Part shown: positions 15,351 through 22,506 of the stretch, one piece after another
Layout of the letters: every line of letters begins with the position of its first letter
How positions within the stretch are numbered: position 1 is the first letter of the stretch
Notes under the pieces: generated by a model
Told to the model about the DNA's origin: nothing
The model's input: only the letters and a program-made list of their open reading frames with translations
Database searches by the model: none
NCBI GenBank assembly: GCA_030038955.1
Contig: JASHQV010000392.1
Coordinates: 1-22,934, forward strand
Direction: 5' to 3'
DNA from: Solirubrobacteraceae bacterium
GTDB taxonomy: Bacteria; Actinomycetota; Thermoleophilia; Solirubrobacterales; Solirubrobacteraceae
Length of the DNA stretch: 22,934 nucleotides
Program-made: the position numbers and the translations under genes

Positions 15351-17432
15351 ATGAGGCACTCGCGCCAAACGAACGGGTACGTCCCAGCAGCGACGCGCCC
15401 TGCCCTGAAGCGTACCTTCAACGAGGCGGCGCACAAGCTTCCCCACTGGGTGCCCTCTGACTCAAGCGCAAAAGCGGAAGCGTCGGCGGCCACTGGGAGA
15501 CGCTTTGACGTGCCTGTGGGCGCCGACCGCGATGTCGTCGCGCACGTCGGCAGAGCGGCGCTCGCGCTGGGCGCGCTCGGTGTCGTGTACGGCAACATCG
15601 GCACCAGCCCGTTGTACACCGAGCAGGTCATCTTCGGCTCCTATCGGGCGACGGCACACGTCACTCCGGCGGTGGTTTACGGCGTCGCCTCCTTGATCTT
15701 CTGGGCGTTGATGGTCGTCGTCTCAGTCAAGTACGCCGGCGTCATCATGCGCGCTCACAACCGCGGGGAGGGCGGCATCATGGCCCTGACGGCGCTGCTC
15801 CAACGCAATCGGGTCGTCCACGGCTTGCTCCTGGTGACACTGGGCATCTTCGGCGCAGCACTGTTCTTCGGCGACGGCATCATCACCCCGGCGATCTCGG
15901 TGCTCGGCTCGATCCAGGGAGTGGAGGTCGCCAGTCCGGCGCTGGCGCACCTGGTCGTTCCACTCTCGGTCGGCATCTTGATCGCACTGTTCGCGCTCCA
16001 GCGATTCGGGTCGGGCAGGATCGGATGGCTGTTCGGCCCGGTGATCCTCGTCTGGTTCATCACGATCGGCGCGATCGGCCTCGGCGAAGTGCTCAAGGAT
16101 CCGGCTGTGCTCCAGGGGCTCTCGCCCAGCTGGGCGGTCCGGTTCATGGTCGCCCACGGCGCCGCCGGGTATCTGGTGTTAGGCGGAGTCGTGCTGGCCG
16201 TGACGGGCGCCGAGGTGCTATACGCCGACCGAGGGCACTCCGGCGCGGGTCCGATCCGACTCGGCTGGTTTGGCCTCGCCTTGCCGGCGCTGATGACCAA
16301 CTACCTCGGCCAAGCCGTGTTCATCCTCCACCACCCAGCGCTCGCGCAAGACGCGAGCACGTTCAATCCCTTCTACCAGATGACGCCTGGCTGGGCGCTG
16401 TGGCCGGTCGTGATGCTCGCCGCGATGGCGACGGTGATCGCCTCCCAGGCTGCTATCTCGGGTGCGTTCTCCGTGGCCAAGCAGGCTGTGCAGCTCGGGT
16501 TCCTTCCGAGGCTCAGGGTTGCGTACACGTCCAAGCGGGCGGGGGACATCTACGTGCCGATCGTCAACTGGTCATTGTGCATCGGCGTCGTGGTGCTGAC
16601 GCTCGTGTTCCGATCAGCTGACAAGCTCGGAGACATATACGGCGTGGCAGTGACCGGCACGTTCATCCTCAACACGATCCTGTTCCTAGCGGTTGCCCGG
16701 TTGCTGTGGGGCGCCACCAAGCGCATGCTGGTCCCGCTTGGGGTGTTGTTCCTGACCGTCGAGGTCGCCTTGTTCAGCTCGAGCATTGCCAAGGTCGAGC
16801 ACGGGGCATGGCTATCGCTGGCGATCGGACTATTGGTGTCGATCGTGATGACGACCTGGCGCCGCGGACAGCTGATAGTCACGCGCAACCGCTTCGCGCA
16901 AGAGGGATCGCTGAGCGAGTTCCTCGACGGGCTCGCCGCGAAGCAGCCACCGATCCAACGGGTACCGGGTGTCGCGGTATTCCTGTGTCGCGACAAGATG
17001 ACCACGCCGCTTGCACTTCGCGCCGAGGTCTGGCACGCGCAAGCCTTGCACGAGAAGGTGGTGATCGTGTCGGTCGACACGATCAGCGTACCGCACGTCG
17101 AGAAGACTGACAGGCTCGAGATGGAGATGCTCGGCCACGGACTCTTCAAGGTCTTCCACCTGACGACACGAACCGGTTACCAGGACAAGCTGAGCGTGCC
17201 AGAGGAGCTGGCACTTGCGCGCATGCGTGGCCTCCTCGAGCGCAATCTGGACCTGGAGGACGCCAGCTACTTCGTCTCGAGCATCTCGATCCAACTCAGC
17301 GACGCTCCCGGCATGCGCCGTTGGCGCAAGCACCTGTTCATCAGCATGGCTCGTAACACACTCAGCCCGGTCGATCACTTCGGGCTGCCAAGGGAACGCA
17401 CGATGCTGATGGGCTCGCAGGTCATGCTCTGA
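15351..17432 (+). CDS. kup: Kup-family K+ transporter (copy 2) with Asn in place of the first-helix Asp
   Basis: A 693-residue protein from ATG 15351, paralogous to the gene at 7639 along its whole length. The signature reads GVVYGNIGTSPLYT: Asn82 replaces the Asp that is nearly invariant in the family (Asp23 in E. coli Kup). Other motifs are kept: LFFGDGIITPAISVLGSIQG and TGAEVLYADRGHSG. The N-terminal extension is shorter than in copy 1 (about 65 residues before the first helix) but again contains NEAAHKL, followed by PHW. About 12 helices precede a soluble C-terminal domain. It should move K+ across the membrane, but the substitution may change affinity or proton coupling. It is downstream of the KdpDE-like pair, suggesting regulated expression. 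No Shine-Dalgarno sequence is obvious. Confidence 0.92.
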   Translation: MRHSRQTNGYVPAATRPALKRTFNEAAHKLPHWVPSDSSAKAEASAATGRRFDVPVGADRDVVAHVGRAALALGALGVVYGNIGTSPLYTEQVIFGSYRATAHVTPAVVYGVASLIFWALMVVVSVKYAGVIMRAHNRGEGGIMALTALLQRNRVVHGLLLVTLGIFGAALFFGDGIITPAISVLGSIQGVEVASPALAHLVVPLSVGILIALFALQRFGSGRIGWLFGPVILVWFITIGAIGLGEVLKDPAVLQGLSPSWAVRFMVAHGAAGYLVLGGVVLAVTGAEVLYADRGHSGAGPIRLGWFGLALPALMTNYLGQAVFILHHPALAQDASTFNPFYQMTPGWALWPVVMLAAMATVIASQAAISGAFSVAKQAVQLGFLPRLRVAYTSKRAGDIYVPIVNWSLCIGVVVLTLVFRSADKLGDIYGVAVTGTFILNTILFLAVARLLWGATKRMLVPLGVLFLTVEVALFSSSIAKVEHGAWLSLAIGLLVSIVMTTWRRGQLIVTRNRFAQEGSLSEFLDGLAAKQPPIQRVPGVAVFLCRDKMTTPLALRAEVWHAQALHEKVVIVSVDTISVPHVEKTDRLEMEMLGHGLFKVFHLTTRTGYQDKLSVPEELALARMRGLLERNLDLEDASYFVSSISIQLSDAPGMRRWRKHLFISMARNTLSPVDHFGLPRERTMLMGSQVML

Positions 17433-17483
17433 CCTCTCCCCGGTGGAGATTGCCGCCGAGGTCCCTCGCCACGAGACTGCGGC

Positions 17484-17648
17484 TTAGGACCTATCCCACT
17501 TGGATCGCACGCCTGGATGTGGCCCGGGACCGGCGCTGGCTCGCCACCCGCGGTCTCGCAGGTAGCTCACTACCTGCCACGACCACGTGCGGCGCCCAGC
17601 TTGGCCCTGAACCACCCCAGTCGCACGCCCAACTGAGATAGGCCCTTA
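17484..17648. mobile_element. Foldback (MITE-like) element 1, about 165 bp
   Basis: Left end TTAGGACCTATCCCACTTGG (17484-17503) and the reverse complement of the right end (17648-17629) match at 16 of 20 positions. Inner arms also pair imperfectly. At the exact centre is a perfect 8-bp hairpin GCAGGTAG-CTCA-CTACCTGC (17558-17577). No ORF is present. A non-autonomous insertion-sequence derivative is the simplest reading; a TA or TNA target (as in some IS5-group elements) is possible but not proven. The bases before it (17433-17483) hold only a weak 5-bp hairpin (17435-17449) after the kup2 stop. Confidence 0.6.
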
Positions 17649-17815
17649 GAGCATCTTTCAGAATCAGTACGCGCGTCTGGCGGCGGCGGATCTGCGCGGA
17701 TTCGGCCCGGCCGCTCGCCTTGCGTAGCGCTGCTACGCGGCAGCTCGTGTCCGCGCCGCCCCGCTTGATCCGGCGCTCGCCAGCCACACCTCCTGATTCT
17801 GAGAGATGCTCCTAG
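17645..17815. mobile_element. Foldback (MITE-like) element 2, about 171 bp
   Basis: Left end 17645-17667 and right end 17793-17815 are inverted repeats matching at 20 of 23 positions (core GAGCATCTNTCAGAATCAG). Inside, CTGGCG...GATC pairs with GATC...CGCCAG and GCGCGGA with TCCGCGC. At the exact centre is a perfect 7-bp hairpin GCGTAGC-GCT-GCTACGC (17722-17738). It abuts element 1, sharing the CTTA at their border, but its ends differ in sequence. No ORF. The stretch after it (17816-17887) holds the ferredoxin leader and ribosome binding site and nothing else I can support. Confidence 0.65.
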
Positions 17816-17873
17816 CGTTAAGAACCGAGCTTGAAGTGCAAGACTCCCGGGGTCTGGCCCACTGAGCCATGCC

Positions 17874-17880
17874 AGGAGAA
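17874..17880 (+). promoter_or_regulatory. Ribosome binding site of the ferredoxin gene
   Basis: AGGAGAA lies 7 nt before ATG 17888 and fixes the start. Confidence 0.75.
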
Positions 17881-17887
17881 CGAGCTG

Positions 17888-18148
17888 ATGACGTATGTGA
17901 TCGCTGAGCCGTGCATCGGCGTAAAGGACTATTCGTGCGTGGAGGTCTGCCCGGTCGACTGCATCCATCCCACGCAGGACGAGGCGGGATTCGATGAGGC
18001 GCCGCAGCTGTACATCGATCCGGAGGAGTGCATCGACTGCGACGCCTGCGTTGAGGCGTGCCCGGTGGACGCGATCTTCGCCGAGGACCAGGTTCCGCAG
18101 GAGTGGCAGAAGTTCACGCAGATCAATGCCGACTATTACAAGCGCTGA
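17888..18148 (+). CDS. fdxA: 7Fe ferredoxin (3Fe-4S / 4Fe-4S)
   Basis: An 86-residue acidic protein. The first cluster motif is C-x7-C-x3-C-P (CIGVKDYSCVEVCP) and the second is C-x2-C-x2-C-x3-C-P (CIDCDACVEACP), the pattern of actinobacterial 7Fe FdxA, whose usual length is a little over 100 residues. The C-terminus WQKFTQINADYYKR is also typical. It carries electrons in the cytoplasm, for example to oxidoreductases or cytochromes P450; no partner is evident nearby. The glutamate-synthase-like enzyme is a possible but unproven user. It has a strong ribosome binding site, unlike many neighbours, and sits just after the two foldback elements. Confidence 0.92.
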   Translation: MTYVIAEPCIGVKDYSCVEVCPVDCIHPTQDEAGFDEAPQLYIDPEECIDCDACVEACPVDAIFAEDQVPQEWQKFTQINADYYKR

Positions 18149-18203
18149 TCGTCGCGTCGTGCGCCGCCCGATCGGGCTTCGGCGACCGGGGTGCGGTCAT
18201 GCA

Positions 18204-18224
18204 GGTGGTCGGGGCTTGACCACC
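18204..18224. terminator. Hairpin between convergent ferredoxin and lacI-family genes
   Basis: GGTGGTC, loop GGGGCTT, GACCACC: a perfect 7-bp stem just beyond the stop of the minus-strand regulator. A 12-bp palindrome GCCCGATCGGGC (18166-18177) lies closer to the ferredoxin stop. Confidence 0.55.
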
Positions 18225-18229
18225 GCTCC

Positions 18230-19243
18230 CTAGGAACGCGGCCTGGCAGCGGTCGAGCCGCGCTCACGCAGGGTCGGCTCGATCACCACGCGCCGGCGTG
18301 CACGACGACCGTCGATCGCCGCCACGACCATCCCGACGGCCACCTCCACGAGATGCTTCGACTGCCAGTCGAAGCTCGTCAGTGGAGGTGTCAGCACGGC
18401 CGAGATCGGATGATCGTCGTAGCCGACGACCGACAGGTCGCGCGGGATCGCCAGCTTCAGCTCACGGGCCGCCGCGTAGACGCTGTAGGCGATCGAGTCC
18501 GAGAAGCAGAAGGCCGCCGTCGGACGCCGGTCGGCACCGAGCAGGCTGTCGCGCACGACGGCGGTGCCGTCGTGCAGGCCGTACGGCACGTCGACGATCG
18601 TCGGCTCGAGACGCAGGCGCTTGACCACGGTCTCCACGTAGCCGTCGGCGGGACGGCCCGCAGTGGGGGAGCTGGGCCGACGCAGGACCGCGATCCGCCG
18701 GTGCCCGAGCCCGTGCAGATGCTCGAGCGCACCGGTCACCCCGGTGCGGTTGTCGAACAGCACCTGTCCGATCGTCGCGGCACCCACCGGCGCATCGCCG
18801 AAGCAGACCACGGCAAGCGACTCGGCGAGCTCCGACCAGAACGGGTCCGAGGGGTCGACGGGCGAGAGGATCAGGCCGTCGACACGCTGGTCGCGCAGCT
18901 GCGCGGCCAGCTCCCGCTGGCGCACCGGGTCGCCGCCAGCGTCGACGATCAGCGCGTAGCGGTCGCGGGCCAGCAGCGCGCGTCCCGCCTCGGCAGCCAC
19001 TCGTTGCTGCCACAGGTCCTCCAGCGATGGCCCCAGGATGCCGACCATGCGCGTGCGACCGCTTGCCAACGCTCGTGCGATTGGATGTGCCTCGTAGCCG
19101 AGTTGCGTCGCCAGCTTGCGCACCTGCGCCTGCGTCTCGGCGGAAACCTGAATGCCGCGCAAGGCGTAGGACACGGCTGCCGGCGAGAGTCCGGCGGCAT
19201 CGGCGACCTCCCGGATCGTGACGCGCTTGGCGGGGCGGCTCAC
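18230..19243 (-). CDS. LacI-family transcriptional regulator
   Basis: A 337-residue protein from GTG 19243, chosen because -10-like TACGCT lies 7 nt upstream and the LacI headpiece begins immediately. The frame stays open further upstream without a domain. Helix-turn-helix: VTIREVADAAGLSPAAVSYALRG. Hinge: LGYEAHPIARALASGRT, with the leucine that inserts at a central CpG. Periplasmic-binding-protein-like effector domain from about residue 60 (VGILGPSLED, DGLILSPVDPSDPFW, VLFDNRTGVTGALEHLHGLGHRRIAVL, DLSVVGYDDHPISAVLTPPLTS). Such proteins repress catabolic genes until a small ligand binds. It is divergent from the lyase gene. Palindromes of LacI type at 21050-21087 make the amidohydrolase operon a probable target. 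Confidence 0.9.
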   Translation of the reverse strand: MSRPAKRVTIREVADAAGLSPAAVSYALRGIQVSAETQAQVRKLATQLGYEAHPIARALASGRTRMVGILGPSLEDLWQQRVAAEAGRALLARDRYALIVDAGGDPVRQRELAAQLRDQRVDGLILSPVDPSDPFWSELAESLAVVCFGDAPVGAATIGQVLFDNRTGVTGALEHLHGLGHRRIAVLRRPSSPTAGRPADGYVETVVKRLRLEPTIVDVPYGLHDGTAVVRDSLLGADRRPTAAFCFSDSIAYSVYAAARELKLAIPRDLSVVGYDDHPISAVLTPPLTSFDWQSKHLVEVAVGMVVAAIDGRRARRRVVIEPTLRERGSTAARPRS

Positions 19244-19250
19244 GCGAGTC

Positions 19251-19281
19251 AGCGTACTAGTGGGACTCCCGGGAATATTCC
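19251..19281 (-). promoter_or_regulatory. Promoter and candidate operator of the lacI-family gene
   Basis: On the minus strand TACGCT (19256-19251) is 7 nt before GTG 19243. The perfect palindrome GGAATATTCC (19272-19281) covers the expected -35 position and could be an autoregulatory site. It lacks the central CG of the two palindromes near 21050-21087, so another regulator may use it. Confidence 0.4.
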
Positions 19282-19461
19282 ACCCGAGATGGCGGTCCCG
19301 GATGACCTCCGGCCTTTGTCCTCGGAGGCTCGGGCAGCGCTGCTGCGCCACTCCTCCTGCGTCCTCGGCCAGCGCCCCCGGACCTCCGCCATTTCAGGCA
19401 CAACGTTCCTGGGAGACCCACCAGCGGCATCCTCTGCCGACGGCAGCTTCCGCCCCGGTAG

Positions 19462-19467
19462 TACGGT
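19462..19467 (+). promoter_or_regulatory. -10 element of a leaderless promoter for the lyase gene
   Basis: TACGGT lies exactly 7 nt before GTG 19475, supporting that start. No good -35 is seen. Confidence 0.4.
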
Positions 19468-19474
19468 CGCGGGC

Positions 19475-20998
19475 GTGGCTCGTCGCATCCGCATCACCGG
19501 CCGCGACCTCACCCTGGAGACGCTCGCCGCGATCGCCCGAGCGGGTGCGGCGATCGAGGTTGACGGCGACGCGCGCGAGCGCATGCGGGACGCGAACGCG
19601 GTGATCGCCGACGCCGTCGAGGCCGGTACGCCGGTGTACGGCGTCACGACCGGACTCGGCTCGCGCGTGGTCGAGGCGGTTGCGCGCGAGGATGCCGAGG
19701 ACTTCTCGCTGCGAACCGTGCTCGGTAGAGCGACGGGGGTCGGGGAGCCGTTGCCGGCTGAGGTCGTGCGTGGCGCAGTCGCCGTGCGGCTCAACGGCCT
19801 CTGCGCCGGCGGGGCTGGAGCGTCGCCGGACCTGGCCGACCGGCTCGCCGGCCTGCTCAATGCCCGCGTGCATCCCCGGATCCCGCGCAGCGGCTCGATC
19901 GGCGCCTCCGACCTGTGCCTGCTCGCCTACGTCGGGCTGGTGCTCGCCGCGGGCGGCGAGGCGGAGGTCGACGGCGAGATCATGTCCGGAGCGGCGGCGC
20001 TGGCGCGCGCGGGACTGGAACCGCTCACGTTCGGGCCCAAGGACGGTCTCGCTGTGTGCTCGAGCGCGGCGGTCTCGGTGGCAGCTGCGGGGCTCGCACT
20101 GCTCGACGCCAGACGCTGCCTGGAGTCGCTGCAGGTCTCCGCGGCGCTGTCGATGGAGGGCTTCCGCGCGAACCTGAGCCCGATCGATCCGCGGGCCGTG
20201 GCGGCCCGCCCGGCGCCGGGCCAGGAGTGGTCCGCCGCCGGCCTGCGCGTGCTGCTCGCGGGAGGATGCCTGACCGCATGCGGCGCGGCCCGCCGGGTGC
20301 AGGATCCGCTCAGCTTCCGCTGTGCGAGTCAGGTGCACGGGTCGCTTCACTGCGCACTGGACCTACTCGAGCGAGCGCTCGAGCCGGAGCTCAACGGTGC
20401 CGCCGACAATCCGCTGGTGCTGGCCGATCAGGGGCGGGTGATATCGACCGGTAACTTCCACGTCCCCGCGCTGGCGCTGGCGCTGGACGCGACCGCGATC
20501 GCGGTCACGCAGGTCGCGGCGCTCGCGTGTGAGCGCCCGGCGCGACTTGCGACCGAGCGGCTCAGCGGCCTACCGCGGGGCCTCAGCCCGCGCGGCGCAG
20601 GCCGAGCCGGGATCGCCGTCCTGCACAAGACCGCGCAATCCCTGGCCCTCGAGATCCGGCAGCGGGCGGCCCCATTCGCGATCCACGCGAGCGTCGGTGC
20701 CGACGGAGTCGAGGACGACGCGACCGGTGCGTTGCAGTCGGCGCTGCGCGTCCACGAGCAGCTCGAACGACTGGAGCTGCTGATCGCCCTGGAGCTCGTG
20801 TGCGCGGCACAGGCGGTCGACCTGGCGGCGCCGTCGCGGCTCGGTGGCGGCACCGCTGCGGCGCACGCAGCCGTGCGCGAGCTGGTCGCACCGCTCGACG
20901 ACGATCGCCCGCTCGGGCCCGCCGTCGACCTCGTCGCCGATCGGGCCGTCAGGACGGGACGGCTGGCGGCGATCGTCGACTCGCTCACAAGCGGCTAG
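19475..20998 (+). CDS. Aromatic amino acid lyase family protein (HAL-like) with altered MIO triad
   Basis: A 507-residue protein from GTG 19475. The open frame extends 1.3 kb upstream, but that part is antisense to lacI; family length is about 510. Conserved: TPVYGVTTGLGS (Tyr55), GVGEPLP, VQDPLSFRCASQVHGS (Arg282), DNPLV with STGNFH, and a Glu at 413. Altered: the GSVGASGDLAPLAH motif reads GSIGASDLCLLAY, so the triad is Ala144-Ser145-Asp146 with Gly missing; the NGT motif is Cys195-Ser-Ser; and the SH of the first active-site loop is Gly-Arg85. Known histidine and phenylalanine lyases form the MIO cofactor from Ala-Ser-Gly. This protein probably cannot do so in the usual way and may be MIO-independent, as I recall for ergothionase, or inactive. 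Substrate unknown. Confidence 0.85.
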   Translation: MARRIRITGRDLTLETLAAIARAGAAIEVDGDARERMRDANAVIADAVEAGTPVYGVTTGLGSRVVEAVAREDAEDFSLRTVLGRATGVGEPLPAEVVRGAVAVRLNGLCAGGAGASPDLADRLAGLLNARVHPRIPRSGSIGASDLCLLAYVGLVLAAGGEAEVDGEIMSGAAALARAGLEPLTFGPKDGLAVCSSAAVSVAAAGLALLDARRCLESLQVSAALSMEGFRANLSPIDPRAVAARPAPGQEWSAAGLRVLLAGGCLTACGAARRVQDPLSFRCASQVHGSLHCALDLLERALEPELNGAADNPLVLADQGRVISTGNFHVPALALALDATAIAVTQVAALACERPARLATERLSGLPRGLSPRGAGRAGIAVLHKTAQSLALEIRQRAAPFAIHASVGADGVEDDATGALQSALRVHEQLERLELLIALELVCAAQAVDLAAPSRLGGGTAAAHAAVRELVAPLDDDRPLGPAVDLVADRAVRTGRLAAIVDSLTSG

Positions 20999-21033
20999 CA
21001 CGCGACCGGGTCGTCGGCCGACTTCGGAATGAC

Positions 21034-21063
21034 TTGACAGAGCGCCCCCTGAACCGGTTAACT
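21034..21063 (+). promoter_or_regulatory. Promoter of the amidohydrolase operon
   Basis: A perfect -35 TTGACA (21034-21039) is followed after 18 nt by TTAACT (21058-21063). AAAGGA (21065-21070) sits 4 nt before ATG 21075. The -10 lies partly within the first operator-like palindrome, so repressor binding would block polymerase. Confidence 0.6.
21050..21061. promoter_or_regulatory. LacI-family operator candidate O1
   Basis: TGAACCGGTTAA, 11 of 12 bases of the palindrome TGAACCGGTTCA, with the central CG typical of LacI-family sites. It overlaps the -10 region. Confidence 0.65.
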
Positions 21064-21074
21064 GAAAGGATTCA

Positions 21075-22043
21075 ATGAACCGGTTCAGTAACGACCCCGA
21101 GGCGGCTGCGGTAGACGTCCACCAGCACCTGATGCCACCTCCCCTGATTGCGGCGCTGCGACGCCGCGATCAGCCACCGTGCCTGCGCGGGTGGAGGCTC
21201 GAGCTCGCCGGCGAGCCGCCCTATCAGGTTGATCCGCCGGATCACGACGTCGATCGCCGCGCTGAGCAGGCGACCACCGACGGCCTCCAGCTGGCGCTGG
21301 TGTCGCTGTCGAGCGCGCTCGGCGTCGAGCTGCTGCCGCCCGCCGAGGCGCGAGCGCTGCTCGACGCCTACCACGAGGGTGCCGTGTCGCTGCCATGCCC
21401 GTTTGCGGCGTGGGCGGCGACATGTATGAGCGACATCCACCCGATGACGCTCGAACAGACGCTCGAACATGGCTTCGTCGGGCTGCAGCTGCCCGCGACC
21501 GAGCTGCTGGACGAAGACGGCTACGACCGGATCGGATCGCTGCTGGCGCTGCTCGAGGATCGGGGGCGGCCGCTGCTGATCCACCCCGGTCCCGTCGCCT
21601 CGGTCCCGCGCGGCGCTCCCGCCTGGTGGCCGTCGGTGGTCAGCTACGTCCAGCAGATGCACGCCGCCTGGTTCGCCTTCCGCGTCCACGGACGCGCGCG
21701 TCATCCGAAGCTGCGCGTCTGCTTCGCGATGCTGGCCGGGCTCGCGCCACTGCACGGTGAGCGGCTCGCCGCACGCGCCGGAGAGCGCAGCGCCGTCGAC
21801 GAGGACGTCTATCTCGACATCTCGTCGTACGGCACGCGCGCGGTCGACGCGACCGCGCGCGTGCTCGGCGTCGACGTGTTCGTGAACGGCTCCGACCGCC
21901 CGTACGCGGATCCAACGGCTCCCGATCTCGGTGCCGCAGCGCTGCTCGCGCTGCGGCATGCGAACCCGTTTCGTCTACTCGACCTCGAGGAGGTGACCGA
22001 TGGACTGGACGTCGCTGCCGCCGCGCAATCTCGAGCGTTCTGA
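21075..22043 (+). CDS. Amidohydrolase (amidohydrolase_2 / ACMSD-like family)
   Basis: A 322-residue protein from ATG 21075. Metal-binding signs of the family are DVHQHLMPP near the N-terminus (His-x-His), PLLIHPGP in the middle (a further His ligand) and VNGSDRPYADPT near the end (metal-activating Asp). The barrel between includes HGFVGLQLPATELLDEDG and LRVCFAMLAGLAPLHGERLAARAG. Family members hydrolyse C-N bonds in rings or amides, or decarboxylate. It is the first gene of an operon with the thiol-dioxygenase-like and MFS genes; its last 44 bases overlap the next gene. The second LacI-type palindrome covers its start codon. The precise reaction cannot be read from the sequence. Confidence 0.8.
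   Translation: MNRFSNDPEAAAVDVHQHLMPPPLIAALRRRDQPPCLRGWRLELAGEPPYQVDPPDHDVDRRAEQATTDGLQLALVSLSSALGVELLPPAEARALLDAYHEGAVSLPCPFAAWAATCMSDIHPMTLEQTLEHGFVGLQLPATELLDEDGYDRIGSLLALLEDRGRPLLIHPGPVASVPRGAPAWWPSVVSYVQQMHAAWFAFRVHGRARHPKLRVCFAMLAGLAPLHGERLAARAGERSAVDEDVYLDISSYGTRAVDATARVLGVDVFVNGSDRPYADPTAPDLGAAALLALRHANPFRLLDLEEVTDGLDVAAAAQSRAF
21076..21087. promoter_or_regulatory. LacI-family operator candidate O2
   Basis: TGAACCGGTTCA is a perfect 12-bp palindrome starting at the second base of the amidohydrolase ATG. Its centre is 26 bp from that of O1. Confidence 0.65.
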
Positions 22044-22506
22044 GCTCGAGGAGCTCGTCGACCAGCTGGCCCTCGAGCCCGAGCAATGGCGCGCGCAGAT
22101 CGCGTTCTCCGATAGCAAGCGTCACTACATATCGCTGCACCGCGACGACTACGTGGACGTGTGGCTGCTGTGCTGGACACCGGTCAACGACACCGGCTGG
22201 CACGACCACGACATCTCCTCGGGGGCGGTCCACGTGGTTCAGGGAGCGGTCACCGACGCCAGTCCGCGGATCGGCGGCGAACCGGTCATACGGGTCGTGC
22301 CCGCCGGGCGGCGCTTCTCGTTCGGACCCGAGCGGATCCACCGGATGACTGGCAGCGAGCCCGATTCGGTGTCGATCCACGCGTACTCACCGCCGCTGTG
22401 GCGGCTCGGTCAGTACGCGATCGATTCCGACGGCGTGATGCAGCGGACCTCGGTGAGCTACGCGGAGGAGCTGCGCCCGCTCGAGCCCGAGAGCCTCGCC
22501 AGTTGA
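22000..22506 (+). CDS. Cysteine-dioxygenase-like cupin (thiol dioxygenase family)
   Basis: A 168-residue cupin from ATG 22000, with ribosome binding site GAGGAGG at 21987-21993 and a start inside the end of the amidohydrolase gene. Iron ligands of thiol dioxygenases are visible: His68-x-His70 in GWHDHDISSGAVHVVQG and His114 in ERIHRMTG. The Ser-x-His-x-Tyr group SIHAYSPPL (Ser125, His127, Tyr129) matches the catalytic Ser-His-Tyr of cysteine dioxygenase. Length is near the bacterial norm (about 170-200). It should oxidise a small thiol to a sulfinate with O2 and non-haem iron. Cysteine, 3-mercaptopropionate or another thiol made by the pathway are all possible substrates. Confidence 0.85.
   Translation: MDWTSLPPRNLERSELEELVDQLALEPEQWRAQIAFSDSKRHYISLHRDDYVDVWLLCWTPVNDTGWHDHDISSGAVHVVQGAVTDASPRIGGEPVIRVVPAGRRFSFGPERIHRMTGSEPDSVSIHAYSPPLWRLGQYAIDSDGVMQRTSVSYAEELRPLEPESLAS

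Noticed and set aside
18191..19474. Upstream part of the long open frame of the lyase
   Set aside because: It is antisense to the lacI-family gene; the lyase domain, family length and -10/GTG spacing all place the start at 19475.
21013..21022. GTCGGCCGAC palindrome after the lyase stop as an operator
   Set aside because: Short GC palindromes are frequent by chance at this base composition, and it does not match the paired sites downstream.
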